From Nereocystis luetkeana (taxonomy: Eukaryota; Sar; Phaeophyceae; Laminariales; Laminariaceae): a stretch of 64,000 bases of DNA. Location: assembly GCA_031213475.1 (NCBI GenBank), contig JARUPZ010000001.1, positions 21,587,142 to 21,651,141 of the forward strand, in the 5' to 3' direction. Within the stretch, counting starts at the first letter, position 1, and each line of letters begins with the position of its first letter. The notes beneath the pieces were generated by a model. It saw only the letters and a program-made list of their open reading frames with translations, made no database searches and was not told the origin of the DNA. Made by a program: the position numbers and the translations under genes. This document shows positions 47,310 to 57,600 of the stretch, one piece after another.

Positions 47310-47692
47310 TTACTTCTGACCACCTTATATCGGGATATCGCCCAAGACTCAGACCACCTCATGGCGCGACCCCTGCTGTACACTCAGTCATCAATCATCC
47401 CCAAACATTGGAGGACGAGGAGTGCTCGGTGTGGCCGATGCCGTGGAGGCCGTTACTTCTCGCATTTCTCTCCGTCCCAAGTCGCACAAGGGTCAACGAA
47501 ATCAACGGCGCATACGCTCGGACGGTAAGGCTTGGGGTCGTGTCTCACGGTTGCAACTACATGTTCTGCAGGCAGGTCCTGAGTCAGTTCGCGCGTTCTT
47601 GCGTGACCTCGCCTGCCTTCAGATACCGTTGCTACTGCACGCGTATCCTTGCGTGACCTCGCCTGCCTTCAGATGCCGTTGCTACTTCTAGC
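47310..47692 (+). CDS. Hypothetical ORF fragment, function unknown
   Basis: Open from about 47310; the most protein-like part reads VLGVADAVEAVTSRISLRPK, then Lys/Arg-rich residues and LQLHVLQAGPESVRAFLRDL. Codon choice (C/T/G at third positions) looks like coding. No domain recognised. The end is made of a 46 bp tandem duplication (47601-47690). Could be an exon or the remains of an element; start and end uncertain. Confidence 0.2.
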
Positions 47693-47869
47693 CGCGATGC
47701 CTTCCAGGACAGGGTCATTGCTATAAAGCGGCTACTGCCTTGAAGAAACCAACATGTTTGAACCGCCCCGCATCGCATCCACACGCGGCCAAAAATCGAC
47801 AAGTATGACACCACTCAACCAAACACGCCACCAAAAATGTAGTAACAACAAAACATCGTACGACAGCAG

Positions 47870-47906
47870 TGGCAGTCCCATTGGCAGCAGCAGCAGTAGC
47901 AGCAGC

Positions 47907-47940
<34 letters not shown>

Positions 47941-47948
47941 CAAGCAAT
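47870..47948 (+). repeat. CAG/GCA microsatellite
   Basis: Interrupted (CAG)n, longest pure run about 27 bp near 47912-47940, followed by a C/T-rich stretch. Encodes poly-Ala, poly-Ser or poly-Gln in any frame, so the ORFs here are not evidence of a gene. Confidence 0.8.
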
Positions 47949-48329
47949 AGTAGCACAAGCAATAGCAGCACCAGAAGTGGCACCACCCCCTCTCCCCCCA
48001 CCCTCGCCCGCTACCTCTCCCCCCCCACCATCTCGACCACCTATCCCCCGACCTCCCCTCGACATCCTCCTCTCGATCCACCCCCCTTCCACCAAACGTA
48101 GAAGGCTCACCGTGCCGTCCGCGGGCAATCCTTCCCCCGGAGTCTCGTCGAGCTCCAGCCGTCATCGTTCCAGGATTTACTATGGCCTGCCGTGCGTGGC
48201 GTCCCTTCTTCTGACTCGTGATCTCAAACGTCCCACACCAAGCTGCCTTGAGAAATTTCTCGGTGCCGTCCTGATATTATAGAGAAAGTGAAACCACCAA
48301 GGACACACACGGTCGGTCACAACTCAGAC

Positions 48330-48502
48330 AGATCCTCTACAGATTATTTACAGATTATATACAGGTTATCTGCAGATTATCATCAGATCATCTACAGATC
48401 ATGTACCGATCATCTACAGGTCATCCACAAATCATCTACAGATTATCTACAGATCATCTACAGGTCATCTACAGATCATGTACGGATCATCTACAGATCA
48501 TC
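48330..48502 (+). repeat. 11-bp minisatellite, ~16 units
   Basis: Unit AGATCATCTAC with variants (AGATTATCTAC, AGGTCATCTAC). Three units make 33 bp, so the frame reads an 11-residue repeat SSTDYLQIIYR. It ends 60 bp before recognisable LINE B sequence and stays in frame with it. Confidence 0.85.
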
Positions 48503-48559
48503 GATTCCCACTGCATGGTCCCGATGGTTCAAGGCATGCATACTCCCGATAGTATATAC

Positions 48560-49632
48560 TGATTACGGTAGGCTACGGGAGGTCCACCACAAGATGCTCC
48601 TCCGATGCATCGGGTGGCGAAAACGAAAGCGCGAAGACCACATTCTATCCTACGCTAGCGCGCTTCTCAGGACAACATCTGAAAGCGTTGAGACGACGGT
48701 ACGCAGACGTAGGCTCTTGTTTGCGGGCTTTGTGACACGAATGGGAGAGGAGCGTCTGCCGAAGAGGGTGATGTTTGGGGAGATGGTTGGGGGTAAGGGT
48801 TACTCCGGAGGACAGGAGTGGGACTGGATGAGGTACCTTGAGGAGGACCTCAAGGAGTTCGGCATCAAGCTCGAAGGGTGGCGCGAGGCAGCACAGAAAG
48901 CCGGCAGATGGTTCCTACGGGTCGAGGAAGGGGCGGAGGCCTTCATGCGGAAATGGCATACAGATGAGAAGGAGGCATCGGCAGAACGGCATAGAATAGC
49001 TGCAACCACGACCACAGCCGTTGACGCCAACGCGAGTGTGCAGAATGGCAGGGAAGAGGGGGGGGGCGAAAGGGGGACGAGGGGGAATGGCGGGGGGGGG
49101 GAGGGGAGGCGGTCTGCCCAACAGACTGAAGCCTGGTTATGGCCATCATCGTCATGATGCACTCCTTTCTTTGGGACCCAAGTAACTAGCATGGTGCCAT
49201 CTGGGCAACTTTGCGTGTCTGTATGCTCCAGTGCCTGCCTTTGGTATTTTCTTTCCCCCCCGCCCGTGATTATCGCTTTTTTGTCCCTTTCATTTTTCTT
49301 TCATTCCCGTTTGTACCTCTTTGTGCCTTTGTTAGTATGGTCCGTTTTGCCTTTTTTTTGCGTTTTGCTATCTGCTTCTGTTTTAGTTTTGTTTTTGTTT
49401 TTCTTTTGCTTAGCTTCATCTTCTTTTTTTTTAGGTTTTTGTCTGCTATTAATAGTCTCCTTTTTGCTTCCCTGGTGTCCGCAGTGGTGGAGTGCGTATG
49501 CTTGTTTTTTGTTTTTTGCCTCTGTTTTTACTTGAGATATTTCTTCCACTCCAGAGTTATTGGAGCCTGTCCTGCGACCACGGACTGCATTGAATTGTGA
49601 GTTAATGTGAGAACAACAACAACAACAACAAT
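48560..49632 (+). mobile_element. LINE B copy 1, 5'-truncated, with (AAC)n tail
   Basis: Encodes the C-terminal block of a LINE related to but distinct from LINE A: LREVHHKMLLRCIG, REDHILSYASALLRT, RRRRLLFAGFVTRMGEERLP, a Trp-rich helix, then Ala/Thr-rich and Gly-rich tails, with a stop at 49157. The 3' UTR is T-rich, ends CCAGAGTTATTGGAGCC...GAGTTAATGTGAG and then (AAC)n. The open frame continues upstream without a stop into an 11-bp minisatellite (48330-48502) that is not LINE sequence. Confidence 0.85.
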
Positions 49633-50113
49633 AGATACGACCTACCGCAGCAGCTCATGTTGCTGGGTGGGACCGGTATAATCTGCACGATGTAGCACAT
49701 GTGTCCTGGGTTGGATCTGTACTGTACAGGTCCTGCACAACCTCTCAGAACGACAGGTCGGGAAGTAACTGATCTAGAGTATGTGATGATTTACGGCGGG
49801 ACATTAGGTATCCAACATGTGGGTACGCTGTACCCATACAAAACGTCTTTGGCGTCATTTGAGCAGGTGTAACGGCCCGACGACAAAGCGGGCCCAGCGA
49901 TAATACACTACCAGGTATCAGGTATAGGATAGGTCAACCAAAAGCGAAACTGCGGTCCCACCTTTAGGCAGTCGATCTACTCTTCGGATCATCTTACCGT
50001 AAGTACACGCGCGCAAGAAAGTGGGAGTTCACAAACCTAAACTCGGCTTCTGCACGAGACATACATACCTTGAAGAAATATTTTTTTGTTCCGTGTGTGT
50101 GTATTGGTCTTAA

Positions 50114-50467
50114 CCCTTTTGGTACTGTTACGGCTGCACTCCCGTATTGGGGACAAACTACTTACAATATGACTGGTGTGTCCCCACAATGGGACTGCAG
50201 TACTAAACCTACTTGAATTTTTTAGTGGTTTTCCCCTAAAACGGGCCTGCAGTCCTAAAACCACTTGAATTTTGAGTAGCCCGTCCCCAAAACGGGGCTG
50301 CAGTCCTAAAACCACTTAAAGTTTGAGTGGCTTGCCCCCAAAACGGGGCTGCAGTTCTGAAACCACTTGCTTGTTGAGTGGTCTGTCCCCAAGACGGGGC
50401 TGCAGTCCTAAAACCACTTGAATTTTGAGTGGTTTTGTCCCCGAAACGGGACTACAGTCCTAGAACG
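50114..50467. mobile_element. MITE family 3, copy d, expanded into a ~52 bp tandem array
   Basis: A left end (TTAA then CCCTTTTGG) is followed by five to six units of about 52 bp, each with the core AAAACGGG(G)CTGCAGTCCTAAAACCACTTG cut from the MITE interior (key parts CCCCAAAACGGG, CTGCAGTCCTAAA, ACCACTTGAATTTTG). The array ends at CAGTCCTAGAACGAGG without a right TTAA. A foldback MITE turned minisatellite. Confidence 0.8.
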
Positions 50468-50720
50468 AGGGAATGGGGGGAGGGGGCGGCAGCAGGAGGA
50501 GCAGAGGGAAACCCGACCGACCAATAGAATGGGGGCAGGGGGGCAACAGGAGGAGTGGAGGAAAAAATAGGAAAGAGACGGCGTACAGCGTAGCATGGCA
50601 CCAAGCGGACTACTACTACTGTTGTAGTAGGTGGAACGTGTTCTTGCTTCTCGTACCGCCAACTGCCAACTGCTGGAGATGGTTCGAAGGTGACTATATT
50701 TGTTTGTTTCCTTTTCGTGC
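50467..50720 (+). mobile_element. Diverged LINE A-like fragment (ORF tail and start of 3' UTR)
   Basis: GGGGGCAACAGGAGGAGTGG, the AGACGGC..ACAGCGTAGCA run, CACCAAGCGGACTACTACT and GCCAACTGCTGGAG..GTTCGAAGGT follow the same order as the Gly-rich tail and early 3' UTR of LINE A, but at lower identity. Probably an older subfamily. It directly follows the expanded MITE at 50114-50467. Confidence 0.5.
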
Positions 50721-50844
50721 GCTTTACTACTAAATCAGCCTTTTTCGTTGTTCTTCCTTGATGTTCCCATGAAATAAGTCTTGTCTCGTGGGTGGATAAC
50801 TATTGTTGTCTGACGCATCTTCCCCTGGGTTTTGCTTTATGTGT

Positions 50845-51060
50845 GTGGTGTTCACTCTCTGTCTTTACCCATCGACACCCAGTACAGCTTGTCGGTGCCG
50901 GATGAAAGTCCTAGAGAGATACAAGCTCTGTGGCCACAAAACCATAACACAGAGAGACCAGGTTGCAATGCAGTAATCAGAGCAGAACAATGCAATGGCA
51001 TATGGATATGGCAGCACTGGATCCGACAGGAAAGACAAACACATGCTACTTTAATAGCAA
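50845..51060 (-). mobile_element. Diverged LINE A-like 3'-end fragment, reverse
   Basis: Matches the final ~200 bp of LINE A copy 1 in the same orientation: a GTGGTGTTCACTCT start, CTTTACCCATCGACACCCAG, GTGCCGGATGAAAGTCC, AGATACAAGCTCTGTGGCCA, then CAATGCAATGGCATA. With the plus-oriented fragment at 50467-50720 this makes two opposite old insertions. Confidence 0.5.
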
Positions 51061-51418
51061 TCCAAATGCTTTGAAAGAGAGAAAAAACGAAAGAAACCAA
51101 GGCACGTCATGTCATGATGGGGCTCGGCCCGGCCCCTCTCGCTGTTGGTATTTCCCCGCCCGACCCGGCTCGGCCCAATGACTTTTCGAAACCCTCAACC
51201 CCGCCCGGCCCGGACCATGATATTGTCAGCGAGTCCTATGAGACCCGGTCGGCCCATCCAAACACGAGAGAGATTTTGCGAAGGCCACCTCGGCTGCTCG
51301 CGGCATTAAATTTCGGGTGGATGTATACTGCGGATATTGCGAGCGACTGCGAGCGACGACTACTATCTATGAAGAACCGTATTTCTATAGTAGGTTCAGC
51401 ACTTCGAATTCGGAAGTC

Positions 51419-51475
51419 AAACTACTTGAAATTTGAGTGTTTGGTCCCCAAAACGGGACGGCGGTTCTAAAAGGG
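51419..51475. mobile_element. MITE family 3, right half only
   Basis: ACTACTTGAAATTTGAGTG, CCCCAAAACGGGACGGCGG and TTCTAAAAGGG followed by TTAA (51476-51479). The left half is missing. Confidence 0.7.
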
Positions 51476-51704
51476 TTAAGTACTCCAAGGGTTTATTTCT
51501 GCGGGTGCTACAAATAACCGAGTATTTCGGCCGTTGGTACACATGGTGTACTCGCAAGTATCAAAATACTCTTTTTTTGCGCAGAATACTCGGCGTATGG
51601 AGTATTCGACCATCTGCGCCCATTGTTTTGCAGAAAATATTAACAGATTGTCCCACGAGTGAGAGTTGGGGCAAATTACTCTCGAGAGAAGATGGGAATG
51701 AAGT

Positions 51705-52115
51705 ACTTAAAGTGCTAGCAATATTTCGGGAGTATATAGCCGAGTACTCGCAATATTTCAGTGTCCAATGCTCTGGATACTCTGAGTTCTGCAAGTATTT
51801 CGGGTTGTGGCACTGCGGGTACTACTGCTTGTACTCGGGGTTCTCCATTATTATTGCTCATACTCCCAGTACTCGTAGCGTTTCGGTCGCCACTACTACC
51901 GCAATACTCTGGTATCTTAGTACAAAACGTACTCGATGCTCCAAGTATCTGGGAGCATCTGTGTACGACATCACGGCCTTGCGAAAAACGCTTGTTGTGT
52001 CTTGTCAGGAAACCTATCCACCTATCAGCTCCTTCTCTTACCGTCATCATCCTGAGTACCGCTTGCCCCTCTCGAGCTCGCCGAACGTCGGCATATATAT
52101 CTGTAAATTGTGTCG
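51705..52115 (+). repeat. Dispersed repeat S, copy 1
   Basis: Matches 58190-58545 in order: GCCGAGTACTCGCAATA, GAGTTCTGCA.GTATTTCGG, CATACTCCCAGTA, TACTCGATGCTCC.AG.ATCTGGGAGCAT, GTCGGCATATATAT-like end. Rich in AGTACTCG words. Unknown class. Confidence 0.7.
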
Positions 52116-52149
52116 TACTGTGTCGGTGTGGACTCGGTTTGGCCTAATG

Positions 52150-52780
52150 CACTCTTGATTGACACCAACAACCCTGTTGTACTACTACTGTACCACAAAC
52201 ATTACCAGTACAGAATCGAATGCTTACTACCACACGCACCTACACACGTGTGTACGCATAGTATATACCACACGCAGCAGTCGTAGTGCCCACTCTTATG
52301 ATGGTAATACCTACAGTACTACTGAGCTATACGGGTAGACGATCGATCGTTTACCCAGCCCAGGGTAATCCTAACAACGCCCCCCCCCCCATATATATTA
52401 TGAACGGCGGGATCTTTGGGGCGTCAGAACCGTATACGCCTGTACGCTGGCCTACCTGCTTCGTTTCATTACCTGGGGAACCAGGGAGGTGTGTTTTTGG
52501 GGATGCACGCGCAAACCATTTATATACAAGAAACATTCGAAGTGAGATTCGACCTACTGAGCTACCAAAATATAGGGGTAAAAGATCGATCGATTACCCT
52601 GCCCAGGGTAATCCTTATAACCCTATCCATTGACGGTCCACTACCATGGCGATCCCGCTGCCTAAATTGTCTTGGCGGTTCCTCAACCCGGCGGTCCCGC
52701 TGCCCATAAAAACTGCTGTCCCCTAACCCCGCGGTCCCTAATGCATCGTACAATTTAGTAGTAGTGGCAGTAGCAGTAGG
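52150..52780. other. No gene; short inexact repeats
   Basis: ACTGAGCTATACGGGTAGAC-GATCGATCG..CCCAGGGTAATCC at 52320-52375 recurs at 52557-52612 (ACTGAGCTACCAAAATATAG..GATCGATCG..CCCAGGGTAATCC). C run at 52381-52390. Confidence 0.5.
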
Positions 52781-52839
52781 GGTTCACCCATAGCGTTCGG
52801 GTTAGGGTTGGGGTTAGGGCTCGGGTCGGGTGGCACCTA

Positions 52840-52973
52840 GTGGTCGAAATTAGGCACCACAGCCAAAAAACCCGGGAAACATCACTATCAGGGTGTAACC
52901 ACGGCAAGTAGTGGTTGCCTTCAGATACTGGGTATTTCCGGGGGTTTTGGCCGTGGTGCCCAAAGTCGACCAC
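52840..52973. mobile_element. MITE family 2 (TA-flanked, GTGGTCG ends)
   Basis: 134 bp hairpin; left arm GTGGTCGAAATTAGGCACC..ACAGCC, right arm the complement of GTGGTCGACTTTGGGCACC. TA at both ends. The right-hand TA is followed by TTAATTAA and a second TA, absent at the matching junction of the copy at 53509. Confidence 0.78.
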
Positions 52974-53168
52974 TATTAATTAATAGACACCACCCGACCC
53001 GAACCCTAACGCTAACCCGAACCCGAAAGCTATGGGGTGATCAGTGCTTGGATGATGTGGCTTGTGAAATCTCTAGGTTGATTCGGCCGGCCTCGATGCT
53101 GTGCTTGGAAAGGCTTTAGGCTGATTTGGCCTGTTCGGGATGCTGTGGCTTGGAAAAAAATAGCCTAA

Positions 53169-53270
53169 TGGTCCACTTCAAGCACCACGGCCAAAAACAA
53201 TGGAAATATTCACTATCAGGGTGCAACCACGGCAGTAGTGGTTACCCCCAGATAGTGGATCTTCCCAAGC
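53169..53270. mobile_element. MITE family 2, partial copy
   Basis: GGTCCACTTCAAGCACCACG, then ATTCACTATCAGGGTGCAAC and CAGTAGTGGTTACCCCCAG: left arm and loop of the family-2 element, right end lost. It forms the centre of the large inverted repeat described separately. Confidence 0.6.
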
Positions 53271-53508
53271 TAAGCTATGCACGCACTCTGATCGGCTAAG
53301 GGGTGTTCTGTAAGCGGCCCAACCAACCTAGAGTGTTTCCAAGCCACAGCATTCCAAGCAGGCCAAATCAGCTTAGAACCTTTCCACGCACAGCATCCGA
53401 GCCGACCGAATCAACCTAGAGATTTCACAAACCACAGCATCCAAGCACTGATCATCCTTTAGCGTTCGGGTTAGGGTTAGGGTTAGGGTTCGGGTCGGGT
53501 GGTGCATA

Positions 53509-53577
53509 GTGGTCGACTTTAGGCACCACGGCCAAAAGCCCCGGAAATATTGACTGTCAGGGTGCGCAACCACGGCT
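53509..53577. mobile_element. MITE family 2, left arm only
   Basis: Begins after TA with GTGGTCGACTTTAGGCACC, then ACGGCCAAAAGCCCCGG and GTGCGCAACCACGGC, where it stops. Sits next to TTAGGG-like repeats as the copy at 52840 does. Confidence 0.6.
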
Positions 53578-54103
53578 CGGGCAGGAAGTAGTAGCAGTAC
53601 CCCTGATGCCAGCCAAGATCAGCTTTATTGTTGGTCACGCACATTCTTGATTCTCGATCCGTTTTTTCGATTCTGATCCGAAAATTTGACGCGTGCTTCA
53701 TCATCCCCCAAGGGGTAAGAGTACTACTGTAAGCTTCCGAAGGAATCGATGACAGGTAGAGGTACTGAACCGCTTTTTTTGCTTTTCATGAATACTTTGT
53801 TTTTAATAGGCCAAATCAGGTACATCTGGCCGCTCTTGGGTCGAAACTATTAATAATATTAAATACTGGTAGTCGCCTGGTACACATTAGAAACAACTAT
53901 AATACAAATCACACGCCAGTATCCATGCAAATGGTTACACGCACATCGTATATACTTGACTTCAACTCGACAAGGCCAGGTATTGTACCTGATTTTGTCT
54001 ACGCTGCTACGTACTGTTTTGTCTACCTTTCAACTTTCAACTGACTTTGGCGTATTTTCAGCCAATCAGAAAGGCCACACTTATTATACTGTTTTTTCTG
54101 TGT

Positions 54104-54487
54104 TTGTTGTTGTTGTTGTTGTTGTTCTCACATTAACTCACAATTCAATGCAGTCCGTGGTCGCAGGACAGGCTCCAATAAGTCTGGAGTGGAAGAAATA
54201 CCTCAAGTAAAAACAGAGGCAAAAACAAAAAACAAGCATACGCACTCCACCACTGCGGACACCAGGGAAGCAAAAAGGAGACTATTATTAATGGCAGACA
54301 AAAACCTAAAAAAGACGATGAAGCTAAGCAAAACAAAACAAAACAAAACAAAAACAGAAGCAGATAGCAAAACGCAAAAAAAGGCAAAACGGACCATACT
54401 AACAAAGACACAAAGAGGTACAAACGGGAATGAAAGAAAAATGAAAAAAAAGAAGGGACAAAAAAGCGATAATCACGGGCGGGGGGT
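54104..54487 (-). mobile_element. LINE B copy 3, 3' UTR only, reverse
   Basis: Starts with (GTT)n, the complement of the (AAC)n tail, followed by the complement of the CCAGAGTTATTGGAGCC end, and breaks off at ATAATCACGGGCGGGGGG. About 380 bp of 3' UTR only. Confidence 0.85.
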
Positions 54488-54965
54488 GTGTATGCATCTG
54501 ATCTGTGTCCCTCGGTTGCAAAAATTGTGTACATATATAATATATAAGCTCTCTGTACGTACGCACCAGGTACCTGGTACGTATTTATGCATACATATTA
54601 TACGTACACTGCATCAAATTTTGTGCTTTATTGAATCAGTTGTTCCGTTGTGTTGTTATGATGTGTACTCTGTTGTTTTCTATGGCCACCGCCCACCGCC
54701 GTACGCGTAGTCCTATTACAGCACCGTGGACACGCACGGCAGTTCGTCTGTCCCACTCCGCGTCGAGGTGGTTTCAGGTTAGGTACGGCAAACTAATTTC
54801 GCGCCGAGCAGGCGGTTCCGCGAGGATGGTCGAAAAGCTTCAAAGCTAGCAACAGGGGGGGGGCACCGGCATATATCGAATAAATACTCTTGGTGCTCCC
54901 GCCGTGGTATGACAAACGAAGCCTGGTGACCCTCTGCAGGTCCAAGTTATCCTTGTGGTATCTAC

Positions 54966-56740
54966 ATACCCAGTTCAAATACCTAGGCGACATTATCCAC
55001 GAAAACGCTGCCCTCTCGCTCGAAATCGACAGACGGATCCGCCTCATGCGAGCATGCCTCAAACGGTTCGGCCCGGAGTTGTATGGTAGGACGACCGCCT
55101 CCCTTAGCCTTAAAGTCCGAATGCTGAAGGCCGAGGTGATTGAGACCCTGCTGTACGGGTGTGTGACGTGGACCCTCAGAGCGGAACACTTTGCCAAGCT
55201 TCGAACGGCTCACCACCAAGTCCTGTTGCGAGTCATTGGCTTCCAGCGCCGACTTCGTACTGACCATGCCACCCTCTCGTACGCGAAGGCCGTCAAGATG
55301 ACACGTTGCGAGAGCATCGAAGCGACCATTCGTGAACGGCGGCTCTTCTTTGCGGGGGGCGTGGCACGGCAAAGCAAGGAGCGATTACCCAGTCGGGTAA
55401 TGTTCGGGACGATAGCTGGTGGGGAGAACCCGAGACCAGGCGGACAGTGTAAGACTTGGCATAGATGCATAGTCGAATGCCTTAGGGAGTTTCGAGCCAC
55501 CGAAGGGTCAACGGAAGTTGCCCCCTTGGTGTTTGGAGTTGAGACCGCGTTATGGTCCACTGCAGCCAAAAAGGCGGGGAAGTGGTACCGGGGGATCCTT
55601 GAAGCAGCCGAACGGTTCAGGGTAAGGTGGCGCGAGGCTGAGGCTGGGATGAGTAGGCAGTGCCGCGCATCCGCCGTGGATGGTGTCCAAGGGAATGGGG
55701 GTGGAGGGGGCAACAAACAGGAGAAGTGGCAGAAAGCCCGACCAAGGGAATGCGGAGAGGGGGGGGAACAGGAGGGGTAGACGGGAAACTGCGGTAGACG
55801 AAAGTAGGAAGGAGATGGCAGACAGGGTAGCAAGGCACCAGGCCGACTAGGAAGTAGAACATGACCATACTACTATTAATAGTGCCACCAACTCGTGCAG
55901 CTAGTTCGAACGTGGTGTTCCCTTGTCTTCTCTTTTTGTTTTGTTTTTTTCTTTCTTGCGCTGACTCTCCGTGATTTTCATTTTATTTTTTTCTCTTCCT
56001 TTTCTGATTGATAAGCCGTACTGAAGGAGCCGTGTGGCGTGGTTGGACGACGAACCTGCTCTGCTCGTTTCGTACTGTCTGACGCCAAGGGGCTGGGCAT
56101 AGTTGACGAACGCAGGGCGGAGACGGCAGTCTGGGTAGCAAGGTACTAGGCGCATTAGCAGGGGGAACCTGGCTATACTACTCGTACCACAAACTGCTGC
56201 CGCCACCAGGAGGGTGCTTTGGGCTTTGGTCTGCCTGTTATTTTCCCTTTCTTTGTTACAGATTTTTTTTCCTTGGTTCTTTGTCTTACTCTGTTTACAA
56301 GCAGGTGTGTTTCTGTTATTTTTTTCTTTTTTCCAACTCGTTCTTTTTCAAGTGTTGGCCACCTCGCCTGCGGGGGGGGGGGGACGACAGATTGATTCTC
56401 CTAGTTTTGCTTTGAGGTTTTTCTTTCTCTCTTCCTTTTTCTCTTTCGATTTGTCTACTTTGTTTCTGTTTGCTCTTTGATTGTTTCTTTTCGTTTCCCT
56501 ATTTCATAGATTGTGTATGTGGTGCCTGTCGTATCTAGTATGATGACATGGCATTGCATTGCCCACTGCAGCAGTGCTTACTGCATACCAGTACGTGGCA
56601 ACGTAGAATCTCTGTGGCGTAGCTTAGTGACCACATAACTTGTACCTCTTCTAGGATTGAAGAATCGGCACGGACACTGGTTGTTCTGGATGTCGACGGG
56701 TAGAAAGAACGGCTTCATGAATGTGAGGAACACACACACA
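54966..56740 (+). mobile_element. LINE A copy 2, 5'-truncated, ORF end and 3' UTR
   Basis: Similarity to copy 1 begins at 54966-54969 within the RT thumb (QFKYLGDIIHENAAL). A frame of 296 codons (54890-55780) stays open through LYGCVTWTLRAEH, GFQRRLRTDHATLSYAKAV, RRLFFAGGVARQSKE and the Gly-rich tail to a TAG; its first 25 codons are host flank. A pyrimidine-rich 3' UTR with TTTTC runs follows, ending in (AC)n at 56740. Typical 5' truncation by incomplete target-primed reverse transcription. The open frame suggests it is the youngest A copy here. Confidence 0.9.
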
Positions 56741-57001
56741 TACCCCCCCCCCCAAAAAAAAAGTTCGAGGCCACACGCTCAATGCTCAGGGGGGAAAAAA
56801 AAGTTTACGGGTATTCATGGACAAAAACACGCTCGTGGCGCGCGTTTTTACCTGATTGCGGCCGAAACGGATCAGGTATTATTATACGTACCTGATTTTG
56901 GCGGCAGCTTTTTTTAAAATATCCGAGAAATGTGTGGACCAAAGCTGATGAAAAAAAACAAAACAATGGTGCGGTAATTACTCCCTTTTTATTTCCGGTA
57001 A

Positions 57002-57132
57002 GGGTCGTTCTTAACGAGGAGTGTTTTTCAGTTTTTTCAGTTTTTTTCTCGGTATTAACCGGAAGTTTCGGTATTTTAGAAACTTCGGGAAAATACTGGA
57101 GAAAACTGAAAAACAGTCCTGAAGATCGACCC
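57002..57132. mobile_element. MITE family 4 (TAA-flanked, GGGTCG ends, Tourist-like)
   Basis: 131 bp foldback flanked by TAA (56999-57001 and 57133-57135), ends GGGTCGTTCTTAACGAGG and complement GATCGACCC, with a TTTTTCAGTTTT..AAAACTGAAAAA stem. A 3-bp TAA/TTA duplication with G-rich ends is the pattern of PIF/Harbinger-derived (Tourist) MITEs. Confidence 0.65.
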
Positions 57133-57555
57133 TAAGAAGACTTAGTGCGTATAAGAATTCCAGATCAAAAAAGGAAAAATCGGTGCGAGAATTTGGAGGC
57201 CTGTCTGTGCTTCGTGGCCTCTCGCAAGATGGCGGGCGCGTAATAATCGTAGATTTTGTGGATGCCATCGTTATATATGAAATTTGTGTCGGGTATAAAA
57301 AAAACGCCACATCTCTTCATGGAGATAGAACTACTGTTGTTGTAGGCGATAGCAAGGGTATCGATCGTTGGGGCATGCCTCGAGGAATGTTCACACCGTT
57401 AAACGGGCTTTCGTATACGAGGTAGGATTTTTTAGTGCTGTTGACAATTGATGGACACTATAAGGAAATTAATTCGTAGGTTTTTCTCCAACTCTCGACC
57501 AGATGAAACCGGATTCCGAAAATATCAACGTCGGCAATGCCTGCCGGCCCAGTAA

Positions 57556-57600
57556 GGGTCATTCTTATCGGAGAGCTTTTTTCCCAATTTTTCGACATTT
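57556..57600. mobile_element. MITE family 4, left end only
   Basis: After TAA (57553-57555) comes GGGTCATTCTTATCGGAGAG, matching the left end of the copy at 57002, then a T-rich interior; no right end was found. Confidence 0.4.

Larger units (their letters stand above)
52797..53580. repeat. Nested foldback complex with telomere-like repeats
   Basis: Arms of roughly 200-230 bp (about 52932-53160 and 53333-53540) are inverted copies of one another, each containing a TTAGGG/TTCGGG-like stretch, a GGGTGG(T/C) spacer and a family-2 MITE arm. Between them lies another partial family-2 MITE. A direct third copy of the telomere-like stretch lies at 52797-52838. This could be a large foldback element built around internal telomere-like sequence, or stacked insertions. 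Confidence 0.75.

Noticed and set aside
48330-48502. Possible CRISPR array
   Set aside because: It is an 11-bp minisatellite without spacers, in a eukaryotic context.
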